A stretch of 64,000 nt of DNA from assembly GCA_037349105.1 (NCBI GenBank), contig JAYJMM010000119.1:4351001-4415000 (forward strand). Reading direction: 5' to 3'. The position numbers were made by a program, and so were the translations under genes. Below, in pieces: positions 1 through 13,200 of the stretch; position 1 is the stretch's first letter; each line of letters opens with the position of its first letter. Under the pieces are notes generated by a model. The model was not told the DNA's origin. It ran no database searches and worked only from the letters and a program-made list of their open reading frames with translations. Source of the stretch: Limnomonas spitsbergensis. Its lineage: Eukaryota; Chlorophyta; Chlorophyceae; Chlamydomonadales.

Positions 1-149
1 AGGCACAGGTCGGGCTGTGGGTATTTTGCAAGTGGGTGATTTGCTACTTGTGGCGGCGTGGTACCTGGCCATACCAGAATGGATGCTGTCTTGGTGCCAT
101 CATGCAGGCTGCCTGACGTCGCCTCTTGCTTTTCTGATGTATACTCTGT

Positions 150-450
150 TGGGTCACTTTGCTTGATTGTTGATGTTCGGTTATTTAGCGTTGTTGACGA
201 ATTCTAGTATATGTAAGGTTACTTTGCTTGGCTATTGAAAATTCGGTAAGGTTACTTTGCATAGCTGTTGAATATTCAATGAGGTTACCTTGCTTAGCTG
301 TTGAATAATATTGGTGAAGGTTACTTTGCTTGACTGTTGAATATTCGTGAAGGTTACTTTATTTGCCTGCTTGGCTGTTATATTCGTCAAGGTTACTTTG
401 CTTGACTGATGACTACTAGTATCTGTAAGGTTAATTTGATTGGTTGTCGA
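150..450. repeat. Degenerate minisatellite downstream of the Ca-ATPase gene
   Basis: Repeats of a motif reading roughly AAGGTTACTTTGCTT followed by GCTGTTGAATATTCG recur about every 30-50 bp, seven or so times, with spacer changes. The open frame across it on the minus strand (232-609) is low-complexity and has no recognisable domain, so I treat it as non-coding. Confidence 0.7.
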
Positions 451-1068
451 AGCTCTTGCAGTAATATGTGGAGGAAGCGGCTTCTGCAGTTGGTAAGATA
501 AGGAGGTAATACTGTACATTTCAATTGCTTGCCCTCTGGTCCACGGGGCAATATATCGACCTGTTAGCAACAATCGGTGACGTAACAACAACCATATTCG
601 TATACTCACTGCTCATATACAACCTTATTTATTGGTTTGCATGCCTCAATAAATAGGCATGGGCCGTTTTAGCACACTACAGTCAGTTCTCATCAGAAGA
701 CGGGCAGACGGCAAATGCCAAGTACATCACGCCACAACTGAGAAATGAGAACACCGTAACCAAGCGGAGCTGGCTCCCAGCAAACCCACCACCTCACAGC
801 CCTTTGCGATGCAAAAGGGAATGTAAGAATATAACGTGAGCCAAGTTCCAACTTAGGTAAAACAACGGCCCAAAACTTATTACTTAAAAGTGGTGACTGC
901 GTGTCTGTGTTTGAGGGGACAATGAAAGTTGGGCTTTACCCTACTCCTGACCCCTAAGATTCTCTGAATCGATGTTTCAGCACCTTCCTTTATTCCATTT
1001 TTGATGCCTCATCCAAGTCGCTGTAGTATGCGTATCAGATGCCTCTGCCCGCTCAAACCAAGGGCAGC
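451..1068. other. 3' flank / probable 3' UTR of the Ca-ATPase gene
   Basis: This lies directly downstream of the stop codon of the minus-strand Ca-ATPase gene. I see no further exon. I looked for the chlorophyte polyadenylation signal (TGTAA on the minus strand, TTACA as printed) and did not find one, so the transcript end is undefined. Confidence 0.4.
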
Positions 1069-1215
1069 TCACACCGCCCGCACTGCTGCCGGAATGCGCA
1101 CCAGGGCTGCCCTCACAAGCCAAGTGACTGACCCGATACCAGCACAAGCCAGCCACTGCTCTAATGATAACGGCGTGGTCTGGAACGCCTTGCCACCAAA
1201 CTGCACAATCAGCAC
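1069..1215 (-). CDS. Ca-ATPase exon 22: M9-M10 and stop codon
   Basis: It codes [39 protein letters not shown] and RIPAAVRAV, then TGA at 1069-1071. The IVQFGG-AF-T-PL---QW landmark is diagnostic of type IIB pumps. Only about 10 residues follow M10. Confidence 0.94.
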   Translation of the reverse strand: MLIVQFGGKAFQTTPLSLEQWLACAGIGSVTWLVRAALVRIPAAVRAV

Positions 1216-4200
1216 CTGCAATGGTGGCATGCAGCAGGGCCATGTGTGTGGATTCAGCCAGATGACAATTGGAGATGCCACTGGTGCTCAATAGCGGCAA
1301 GTGCGGAACTGGCATGCATGCCAGTCAGGGCTGTGCAACTCTGCTGCAAGCTAGAAATAAGTAATTACAAACCCTTCCTGGAAAAGTAGCTAAATTTGCC
1401 TTGGAATTACTGTGACTGACAACTCAGGTGCGAAATTCGGCCACCATACGGACTGTAATCGGCATAGCACTAATGCCAGTTTAGATGCTGATTTAGACTG
1501 CACCAGAGCATCCTGGGACATCAATACATGACGGCCACATTCTCACTTCCCAATGCCTTTCCCTGCTCGTACGAGTCCACCCTCGGCAGATCGCCTGAGG
1601 GCCGCCAAATTCTTGACAAGGGCCAAGAGTTTGTGACCTGCCATCAGCCGGTGGCCCAGGCAGCAAGGCTGGCTGCGAATAGGGCAGCCAGGAGGCCAGG
1701 AGGTACCTGAATAGTCCCTTACCTTTGGCTGAGCCAAGGAAAAAACAACACTGATCGCCACTTCCCTCCCGGATTCTCTTGGACCTACCCCGGCAGCATT
1801 CTACATACAAACCCTGGCACAACGTCAGCTCTTTTGTTCGCCAACCTTCAGTATAAATCCTGAACCCTAAACCCTAGACCCCAAACCCACCTGCAGCGCT
1901 AGCTCGCTCGCCGAGATGACCATGAAAAAGTTGTTCCTGGTGATGCCCTCCAGAATGTCCGGCTCGTCCAGCACTTTGCGGCAGGTGACCTGTACCATAA
2001 ATAAGAACAGCAAAAACATGGATTCCAAGTCAAATGTTTCCGTCTTCTTCTGTTATTGCTGCTGCTCCCACGACGTGACTGTTCGTCAAACATTTTGCGG
2101 CAGGTGATCTGCAGAGCTCAATGCCAGCTAAGAATTCCAACAAACTGAGGTCTCATCCAGAGCCAGTAAGATTTGGGATAATGTGGACCCGCCTGACACC
2201 TGTGATGGCCATCCAGCAGCCTGCCAAGTGCGCTTTTGACAGGCTGCTGGACGGCCACCACTGGGCCGATGGGAGCCACACCTTCACCGGTACAGGCAGC
2301 AGGCCTCGGTGCACCAGCCATCCTGGCCGTAGGTTGTGATGCATCTGAACTGTCTCTAAGAGACAGTTCAGCTGGGGCTTTATTTTAGGTTAAACCTTGA
2401 CCCAGACCGAAGGTTGGGGCTTCGGTCTGGGTCAGTGAAGACCCAGACCGAAGGTTGGGGCTTCTAGGTTAAAAGTAAACCTTTAACCTTTAACCTTTAA
2501 CCCCCCAAAGTAGGCTAGGGGGAATTCAGAGATATTAGACCTATACCCTAAATCCTACACGGGAGGCCTTTGGAATGCGCACCTGGTTGAATAGTTGCAT
2601 CATGACGAACGTGTTGAATACCAAGGTGTTGTCGTGGACGTCAGTCGCACCCATCGCTGCCTGCCCACCCGCCAGCAGGCTGAGCAGCACAGCCAGCTGG
2701 AAGCAGGCCTGGCCTGCCACATGCTTGGTCACCAGCGGCGTGATGAGCGGCTGGTCGGCGCGGGTGGGAGGGAGGTCCAGCAGGGAGTCTGTGTAGAGGG
2801 AGGGGCGGTAGGGAGCAGCAGGAGAGGCAGGAGAGTAAGGGATCGAATGAGTGGGATGGTGGAGCAATGCAGCATAGGAGTAGGTCAGGTAAGACTTTCC
2901 GCAGTGCCGCAGTGCCGCAGTGAAAAGCTGGGAAAGCGTCTCCATCACGCGCCTGATATTTACCATACCATTACTCAGCATTTGAAGCATCCGGGGGCTA
3001 CCATAAACCCCGACTGTAGGCAAAGACGAACATATTGATTTGTTCACAGAGCCTGGCCTCAAAGTTAAGGGGTTTCCATTCTTTCACACACCTGTCGGCG
3101 CCTCCGTCGCCAGTGCCAGGCTCGCCAGGCTATCCATGAGCAAGTTAACCCACAGCATCTGGACACTACTGAGCGGGGACTCATGCAGCGTGAGGGCGCC
3201 AACACAGGCGGTCGTCACCGCCACCTGGACAGAAAGGGTTTAAGATTCAGGATTTGAGGTTCAGAATTCAGGATTTAGGTTTAAGCCTTCAGAATAAGTA
3301 ACCCTAAACCCTAATCAGCTGAGCGCCCACACAGGCTTGTCGCCCCCGCCACCTGGACAGCAAGAGTTGAGGGTTTATCCTAGAGCATAATGAGTCCTAA
3401 ACCCTGATCAGCAGAGCGCCCACAAAGGGTTGTCATCATGACCACCAGGACATGCTTTAGGGTTTAAGGGTTCAGGGTTAAGGGTGCCGCGCCCTCACCA
3501 GGTTGGCCGTCAGCTGGAACTGCAGAAACTTGGTGATGGACGAGAATACGTTGCGGCCCCACTTGACCGCGCTGACAATGGATGTGAAGGAATCATCCAT
3601 CAGGAGGATGTCAGAGGCGTCTTTGGCAATGCTGGTGCCGCTGCAGTTGTCGGGGGGGTGGGAGGCGGGCCAGTGAGGGTCAGAGGGGAGATGTCGGTGA
3701 AAGTTGTCCACCAGGAGGATGTCCGAGGCATCTTTGGCAATGCTGGCGCCCCTGCATAGGGACAAGGCAGGCAAGTTAAGGCCACAGGGGAAGGGGGGGG
3801 GGGGGGTAAGTGCAGGTACAGATCAGTGCAGGTCATGCCGCTGCATATGGATGTGTTAGCGTCTCAGGTTAGGGTTTGGCGGCCGGCCTCCCAATTTGTT
3901 AAGTCAAAACAAAAATAAGGGCCGGAGGGGACGAGGCAAGCTATTGAGGGCCAGAGGTGGAAAGGGGGCGGGTCAGTGGAGGTCGTGCTGCTGCATCAGG
4001 GGACAGAGCAGACTAACGAGGGCCAGAGGGGAGAGGGGAGGTCATTGCCACACTGATGGTCCCAAGGCATCATCATGATATCCACGTTGTCTTGAGCAAC
4101 TCGTGCTACTGACGACAGGGCCGGATGTGGAGAAGGTAGGGGCGTGCGCCATGCTGCTAATCTGTCAATGCGTGCGGAAAGCTAGCGCATCCAGTGACAC

Positions 4201-7200
4201 TCTGCAGCATGTGGGAGCCAGAAGGTCAGGAGATGGTACAGGAACAACTATGCGCCCCTTGGGAGGTGTGATTTCAGGGTGAGGTGGACCTCCTATCCAA
4301 GACGACAGAAAAGCACAGTCAAAGTATCCAGCAACAGTGCACACTGCACATGCCTTTGAAGCCTGACGCTGCTGCTTTGTACCAACAACGCAAAACTGCA
4401 TCTCCCAGATGGGCCTCCGTAACATTGAATCCCTGATACAAACCTGCTCTGCCCCTTGACTTGATGAGACAGCGCCTTTCCAATAGCCTCCTTGACAGAG
4501 GACCCCCGTGCGAGTACCCTCATCCGCTTTTGCTGTTCAAGCACCCAACACCCGCCCACCTGTTCTAACACTCATCAACCATCCACCTAATCAAGGGCTC
4601 ATCACCCGCTCACCTGTTCATGGCAAAGCCGACGTCTGCTGCACTCAACGCAGGAGCGTCATTGGTGCCATCACCTGACAGGGGGGGGGGGGGGCAGAGC
4701 AAAGCATGCACCACTGACACTCTTGTGCACATAGCGGAGCAAAGCATGCACCACTCTCAGCTCTACCTGTATATATGGCAAACAAAGCAAAGCAAGCACG
4801 GCTTTATTGAGTCCATAGTAGGTGGGGGGCCGTGTGCGAGACGCTTGAACAGCTATAACAGCAATCCTGAAAGGAGGCAACCAACACGAACACCCATCCT
4901 TGCAAACACAAACGATGTTTTAACTTGGAAGGCCATTCCAACATCAACCGTGTTCCTCTGGCACATTTGTTTTCGTTGTACCTCTGCAGCTTTATACCAC
5001 TGCTGCATGTTAAGGGGAGCTGCCCAACTAGATTTCAGCGTAAGCATCCCACTTTTGAGAAGAGCACCGAGGCGTCCTTGCTTTTCATGCCAAGCTCGTA
5101 GTTATCCATCGGAATCAGGCACTTGCCTAGGCAGGAGACCTGTACGTTGGTGTCTATATGCCTGACCTGCCGGCTCTCGCCTAGACAGGGCAACTGTCTG
5201 TAGGTATTAACATCCCTTAGATCTACAGTATCTTGCCTAGGCAGGGGACCTGTCTTCTGGTATCTACATCTCCTAGATCTACGGGCTATCACGTAAACAG
5301 GGGGCCTGCATGTTGGTGTCCAGATCTGTTAGATCCATAGGTTTTCGTCTAGATGGTTCACCTATCTGCTGGTGTCTAGATCTATAAGATCTACAGGCTC
5401 TCAGGTAAGCAGGGAACCCGTCTGTTCATATTTAAATCTCCTCCATCTACCTGTCATTGCCACGACCTCAGACAGGAGGTAGCTTGCGCCGTCATGCTCT
5501 GCAGGACTCGCATGCAGGGATCCCTGCCGACGACCCTCCTCGCGCAGCTGGGCAATCAGTCAGCAGTGAAGGCAGGGGTGACTGGATATGTATGGTTTGT
5601 CAGGTCTTTCCCCAATACTAAGTTAAAACCTCAAATTTTAGAAAACGCAGGGAGACAGGAGGGGGGGAGTATGGGGGTCAACAAGCAATGCACCGTATTT
5701 GTACCCCTGTCACTAAAACATGCATACCACCATGTAGTGAAGGGCTTGCAAGTGAAGGTACACTTGATCAGGTGCCTCAAATAGTAATCATGATAGAAAC
5801 ATGTGTCAAGGTTGAGAAAAGGGACAGCATGGGCTGCAAAACAGGGGGTGTTGTGCGTGCATAGCTCAGCGCCTGCATTTCCCGTCACCCATCATCTGCA
5901 TGGAGCGCATCAGTGTCCATCCTGCACTATATCACATTGGAGAGCCGCTGGGCGCCGGGAACTCAATCTTCACCAGCCAACGGGCTTTCTTCAAAACTAG
6001 CTTGAAAAAATAGCGTTAAGATAGAAACCTACGGCCGGTAGCGGCAGGGCTTTTTGCGCCAGCCCTTCCCAGCCGTAAGCCACGATGCAGCCACATTATG
6101 GTTGAAGCAACCTAACGTCAACACCTAATCACCCTGATGGTATGAAACATCTCATCCACACTTCCATGCAGCAGGCACACAAAAGGTTAACGTACAAGCA
6201 CAGGATCACAAAATAATGAAACAACATTTTTTTTATCAAGAAAGAATGATACTGGAGTGATACTGCACAACAGACAGAGTCACAGGAGTCATATGGTAAC
6301 ACCCGCACCCCTCCCCATGCACACACCTCCTTAACCCATGCACACGCCTCCCCAACCCATGCACACACCTCCCCAACCCATGCACACACCTCCTTAACCC
6401 ATGCACACGCCTCCCCAACCCATGCACACACCTCCCCAACCCATGCACACACCTCCTTAACCCATGCACACGCCTCCCCAACCCATGCACACACCTCCCC
6501 AACCCATGCACACACCTCCTTAACCCATGCACACGCCTCCCCAACCCATGCACACACCTTCCCAACCCATGCACACACCTCCTTAACCCATGCACACGCC
6601 TCCCCAACCCATGCACACACCTCCCCAACCCATGCACACACCTCCTTAACCCATGCACACGCCTCCCCAACCCATGCACACACCTCCCCAACCCATGCAC
6701 ACACCTCCTTAACCCATGCACACGCCTCCCCAACCCATGCACACACCTCCCCAACCCATGCACACACCTCCTTAACCCATGCACACGCCTCCCCAACCCA
6801 TGCACACACCTCCTCAACCCATGCACACACCTCCTTAACCCATGCACACACCTCCCCATCCCATGCACACACCTCCCCAACTCATGCACACACCTACCCA
6901 ACCCGTGCACACACATCCCCAACCCATGCACACACATCCCCATCCCATGCACATGCATTCCCATCCCATGCACACACCTCCCCAACCCATGCACACGCCT
7001 CCCCAACCCATGCACCCCTCCCCAACCCATGCACACACCTCCCTCCCCATGCACACACCTCCCTCCCCATGCACACACCTCCCCAACCCATGCACACACC
7101 TCCCCAACCCATGCACACACCTCCCCATCCCATGCACACACATCCCCATCCCATGCACACACATCCCCATCCCATGCACACACCTCCCCAACCCATGCAC

Positions 7201-10200
7201 ACGCCTCCCTTCCCATGCAAATGCATCCTTAACCCATGCGCACGCCTCCCTTCCCATGCACACACCTCCCCAACCCATGCACACACCTCCCCAAGCAATG
7301 AACCCCCCCCCATCCCATGCACACACATCCCCATCCCTTGCACACACCTCCCCACCCCATGCACACGCCTCCCCACCCCATGCACACGTCTCCCCGCCCC
7401 ATGCACACGCCTCCCCACCCCATGCACACACCTCCCCAACCCATGCACACGCCTCCCCTCCCCATGCACACACCTCCCTCCTCATGCACCCCCCCCCCAT
7501 CCCATGCACACACCTCCCTCCCCATGCACACACCTCCCCAGCCCATGCACACACCTCCCTCCCCATGCACACCCCCTCCCTTCCCATGCACATGCATCCC
7601 CATCCCATACAGACACCTCACCAGCCCATGCACATGCATCACCATCCCATGCACCTGCTTGAGGGCCATGACCAGCAGGTACTTGTCCTCAGGTAGGCAG
7701 CGTCCCAGCACACGCAGGCGCGGCCAAAGCAGCCTGCCACATTAAACCGAGGGGCGGGCGGCAGAATAAGCGTCGCAGCTCAAAATGGAGGAGAAGCCAA
7801 ATGCAGGATGGAGCTCGGCGTTACGACGACATTGGCTCGCAGCGTCAATGCTCTGCGGGCAACGAAGACCGGCTGAATAGTCCCGCCGGCTATCCTTGCG
7901 TCCCACCGCCGTCACACAACCGCTATACCTGCGGCTTCTTCATGCGCAAGAAAGCAGCTGTGCATCATAGTGCTCAGGGCTCAGGCCTGACGGAAAAGGC
8001 CTCTACAACCAAACCTGATTCTGTCGCAGTCTATCCCGTCGTTGCTTCCGAGTCACCCTTCCCTTCCGCACAGGTATCATTTTCCAGGCCTGGTATCGGC
8101 TCAGGTACAGTTCAGCTACCTCCTAGCCTCCAGCCAGAGCTTCATACGGCTTACGCCTGTGCCTACACGCCTGTCGGGGGCATTGTTTATCTTTTCAGGA
8201 CTTATTTACAATTCAGCTACCTCCTGGCCTACGACCAGAGCCCCTTGTGCGGCCAGCCATACAGCTTAGGCCTGAGTCTGCAGGCCGGTCCAAAAATTAG
8301 CCCCAATCAGGCATTTGACAGGCGCTCAGGCGGCCTACCGAAGATGGGCTTGCAGCTGAAAAAGAAGCACTGGCCATGTGGCCAAGGCATGGCCCCAACT
8401 GGACAGTTCCAATTCGGCAGCCATTGGACAGCCTGCCTTAGAGCTGACATCAATAGCTCCACAAAGACACACACTGTGGCCTCGCACTACAAACTCCATC
8501 TTCAATCAGGAAATGTCAGCCGCCATGCATAGCCAAACTAGCTAGCCTCACTCTTGTTTGATGATAACGGTGCGGCTGTGGCTTCGGCCCCAAACTACGC
8601 TGTTCCCTTTACCCCGCACGCCCCTAGGGGGGGCGTAGTTTTATTTCTTCCTTTCTGTGGCCTCGCACCTGAAAGCGTCCTGGTCGAGTCCGTTGCTGCC
8701 ATGCAGTCCCCCGTTGCTGCCATGCAGTCCCCCGAGACGCACTAAGCTCTTGAATTGAGCCGCCTCCATGACCAGCGGTAAAGAAGAAGCCTCCCCCTCC
8801 AGCAGCAACCCGCCGCTCCAAAGCGCCTGTCCGGCAGCAACAGCAGCGTCTACGTCCGTCGAGGGCGGCAGGATGCCGCACTCCTTGGCGATGCTGGTCG
8901 CAGTGTTGATGTTGTCGCCCGTCAGCATGCGCACCTTGCAGACAATGAGAACGGGATGGGGCAAACGACAATGACGACACTCTTTCAGGCTACCTTAACA
9001 TCTTCCCGCCAGCCATGCTGCTTGGGCCGCCTGCTGCAGGCTGGCTCAAGTTTGATCCCAATTGGGCCCTGGGCAGCCACGGGGCAGCCCCCGGCAAAGG
9101 TGGCCTTGTAGCCGGGGGAAAACTGCCCTTCTCTAAGGAAGAAAGAAAGCTACCGGTATGCCCCGTGGTAGGCGTGAGAGTTAAGGAAACAGCGCAGCCT
9201 GGGCCGATGCCACATCTGCGCCGTTACCGGCCCTCTATAAACCAACCATCCTCCTCCTGAGCCGATGAGTGACCTGCTCAGCTCCACACTATGCCAGCCC
9301 GCATAAAGCCTAACAGTGGGCTGGTTTTGGATAGGGTATACGGTTTAGGACTTGGGGTTTAGGGTGAAGGACTCAGCCTACTCAGCTTACCACGATGCCA
9401 GCCCTGGTTTGAGGGTTTAGTGTTTAGGGTTCAGGGTAAAGGACTCGGCTTAGTCAGCTCACCACGATACCAGCCCTCTGACATTGCTCGATAGCAGCCG
9501 TGACGTCCTCCCTCAACGGATCCTGTGCACGACGGCAAAGTAGGTGGCATTCATAGATGATTGGCTAGCCGATTCGATCCAAAGGTGTCTCATCAAGGCC
9601 TATATACGTGCATTTGATGCACTTGAACACAAAGACAATGCACTAGAAGATCACCCAGGCTGTGTCTGCCAGTCAGCAGGCCACGAGTGTCTCTAAGAGG
9701 CCTATGCACGTGCATATGATGCACTTGATTTACAAAACTGTGCACTTGGATGTAACCCTGGCTGTTTCTACCATCTAGCAGGCCAAGCACAGCTGTGAAG
9801 GCAAGCCGCGGTAGCTTTTCTGGAGACAAGTGACAGCGGCAGGAAACAGGAGCCCCCTTCCTTGTAATCATGGCGTAGGATTTAGGGTTGATGGTTGAGG
9901 GAGCCCCCCTTCCTAGTAATCGTTGTTCAGGGTGCACTGCGTAGGTTTAGGGTTAAGGTATAGAGTTAAGGGGAGCCTGCCCTTCCTTGTAATCAGGGTC
10001 AAGGCATTGACGTGGCCTTGGCCGATGCCTTAATTCTGTAACTCTCATGCCACTGCCCCTCTCTGTGCAGTTTTTTATTCCTTGCACCGGCAAGGCTGCT
10101 CTGCTTTGAATCCCAAAACAACCTGATAAAGGGGCAACCTGGTGGAATGTGATCAATGTATGTGTGTTAGTGCGTACCGGTATGTCAGTGCGCGTTTAAA

Positions 10201-13200
10201 GGTGCGTGTGGGTGCATTTCGTTATAATTGCCGAACCATTAATGCCCCAAGTCCTACCCTCCTGAATTCATAGAACGTGCTCTTGCACGCCCACAGTCGG
10301 CATCCTTCACCCGTTTTTATCATACATGGGTAGGAACAAAGAACATGCTATCAAGGCAGAGGGACAGCAGGGGCGAAAAACAGGGGAAGGCAGCGCCATG
10401 GCTCACATACCACCCCTCCAGCAAGAGGTTTTCCTCCAATTACACCCGTGTCCGGATATGTCAGGTTATCAGCCAGCAACAGGCCTGCTTGCGCGCAACT
10501 CTAGCAGTAGGCTCACCTGCAACCCCACCAGCACGAGGTTGTCCTCTAATTGATGCATCACGGAAGTGTCCGGAGATGTCAGGTTATCAGCCAGCAACAG
10601 GCCTGCTTGCGCGCAACTCTAGCAGTAGGCTCACCTGCAACCCCACCAGCACGAGGTTGTCCTCTAATTGATGCATCACGGAAGTGTCCGGAGATGTCAG
10701 GTTATCAGCCAGCAACAGGCCTGCTTGCGCGCAACTCTAGCAGTAGGCTCACCTGCAACCCCACCAGCACGAGGTTGTCCTCTAATTGATGCATCACGGA
10801 AGTGTCCGGAGATGTCAGGTTATCAGCCAGCAACAGGCCTGCTTGCGCGCAACTCTAGCAGTAGGCTCACCTGCAACCCCACCAGCACGAGGTTGTCCTC
10901 TAATTGATGCATCACGGAAGTGTCCGGAGATGTCAGGTTATCAGCCAGCAACAGGCCTGCTTGCACACAACCCTAGCAGTAGGCTCACCTGCAGCTTCGG
11001 CCCAGGCTGCGCTGTTTCCTGAACTCTCACACACCCCGCGGGGCGTAGCTTTCTTTCTCTCACCTGCAACCCCACCAGCGCCACCAGCACAAGGTTGTCC
11101 TCCAATTCATCCATCACGGACGTGTCCGGAGATGACAGCCTGTCAGCCAGAGACAGTCCCGCCTGCAACAGCCCAAGCATGACAGGGTTAGTTGGCGCAT
11201 AACCACTGACAAAAAGCAACGCAAATAAAATGGCGCGTGTGTATTCCATTGAAGCATAGCTAGTTTACCACAGAGACAAAGCAACGTAAATATAGTGACA
11301 CTCGTATAACGTGTATCCGATTGCACTGGACCCAATATACAGTATGTCAGTATCCGATCGTACTAAATAAGTGACACTTGGGTATCCGATTGACCCGCTG
11401 ACAGGCCTGCATCTATTCGGGGGGGGTCTTTACACAAAGTCAAAGTCCGATGATTAATCCACAATGGCAATGCAATGAAAGAGTGTTTGTGTGTGTGTGT
11501 GTGTGCGTGGTGGGGATGGCGTGTTGAAGGGGGGCGGGGGCAGTATAGCCATGCTGCATAAATTTGAACTCCACATGTTCTTTTAGCCTGTGATGTGCCT
11601 TGTGTGCAGGAGTTCCAACGGACCGGCATTTTAAATTTATAATTTGGCAACCCCTCCCATGAGGCTGGGTGCTCATCTCACAGTAACCTCCTATAGGGCA
11701 ATCCGTCATCACATTTACTTCAGCGCGCTCCGGCTGAAATGAAGCAGCAGCATCAGGGCCTATGATTGGCCTATGATTGGCCTATGATTGAGATGGCCCG
11801 TGATTGGCCTGTAATGGCCTCAAGGGCCGGGTGTGGCAACTGACAACCACGGGCCGCAGGCTGGTCAAGGTTGCGTCCCTATTGATAATAAATAAATGAA
11901 GCATATGCCCTAATACATGGATAAAGGAGGCCATCTGTTCGGTAGTAGCACTTGGTAGGCCGCCATCGCCCCATCTACCCAGTGCTGGGCGCTGGGCGGT
12001 CCCCCAAAGGTGGTAGTAAGGCACACTACAAAAATAAAAATAAACCACTCAGGCACCTTCAGACCCTGATCTTAAGCCATATCAATACGTTTGCTTGGAA
12101 CTTAACATGTGACGCTGGCAGCCCACCCTTTCAAAACCTGAAAAGGCAAACACAAAAAGCAGCCCGTGTGCGCATACGGTCCTCGTCTGCAGTTGAGAAT
12201 ATCAATACCCGGTATGCATTCCCTGAGCACCTCCTTGTCCGCACCCCAGCTCACCTCGTCGGTCTTTTCGCTGCCCACATCCCGGTAGGCCAGGGCGAGC
12301 GTGCGCAGGCCTTCCCAGCCACCAGATCTAGATCCAGATCTATCTGAAGGGGAAGCCGCCAGCAGCCGATACTTCTCATCGTCGCCGAGGGGCACCAAGT
12401 GGCCGTCGGTGCCCAGCTGTGTGGAAGATGGGCACGAATGCCAGATGAGTCGAATAAAGCAGTCAAGCTGTTTAAATGTGTGTTCAAGCCACCTACCGTA
12501 CTGTAGGTGTCCAAAGTTAATATAAAATTGTTCATCGGCCTCATTTGCCAGGTTGCATGCCACGCCATCAAATTATCCCGAAATTGTTCACATGAATGTT
12601 GGTAGAAAGTGTGCCCAACCCATTCAGCAACATAGTTAACCTCCACCTGAGCTGCACGCCCCTGCAAATATGGGGACCACACCAGTACAGCTGCCCGGCC
12701 CTGTCAATCCTGCACCTCATCAGGCATCACATCAGGGGAGCTGCCTGACCCTGTGAATCCGGCACCTCATCAAGGACCACACCAGACGCACACCAGGGAC
12801 CAGAGCATGGGCGGTATCTAACCCTGCATATGCAAGTCATAGATGGTAACACACTTCCTGTTCATCATAACCGACGAGCTGCTCAGTCCAAACACTGGCC
12901 TTAACAGCCCACCCAGCTGCCCCCTCCCTGTCTGCCAACGACCTGCCACCCTTCCCTCTCACCCACCCGTCTGCCCTCCACTGACCTGCCAACCCGCCCC
13001 TCTCACCCACCCGTCTGCCATCCACTGACCTGCAAACCCGCCCCTCTCACCCACCCGTCTGCCATCCACTGACCTGCCAACCCGCCCCTCTCACCCACCC
13101 GTCTGCCATCCACTGACCTGCCAACCCGCTCCTCTCACCCACCCGTCTGCCATCCACCGACCTGCCACCACCCCTCTCATCACCCTGTCTGCCCTCCACT

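Noticed and set aside
6236..7696. Long Cys/Trp/His-rich open frames on both strands
   Set aside because: They are translations of a stop-free 21-bp intronic minisatellite; no start context, domain or splice logic supports them.
7801..8532. 243-codon plus-strand open frame
   Set aside because: It lies in intron 14 of the minus-strand gene, overlaps a SINE-like repeat, and shows no recognisable domain.
10405..10998. CRISPR-like regular array (118-bp period)
   Set aside because: There are no short conserved repeats with unique spacers; the whole unit repeats and derives from exon 12 of the adjacent gene.
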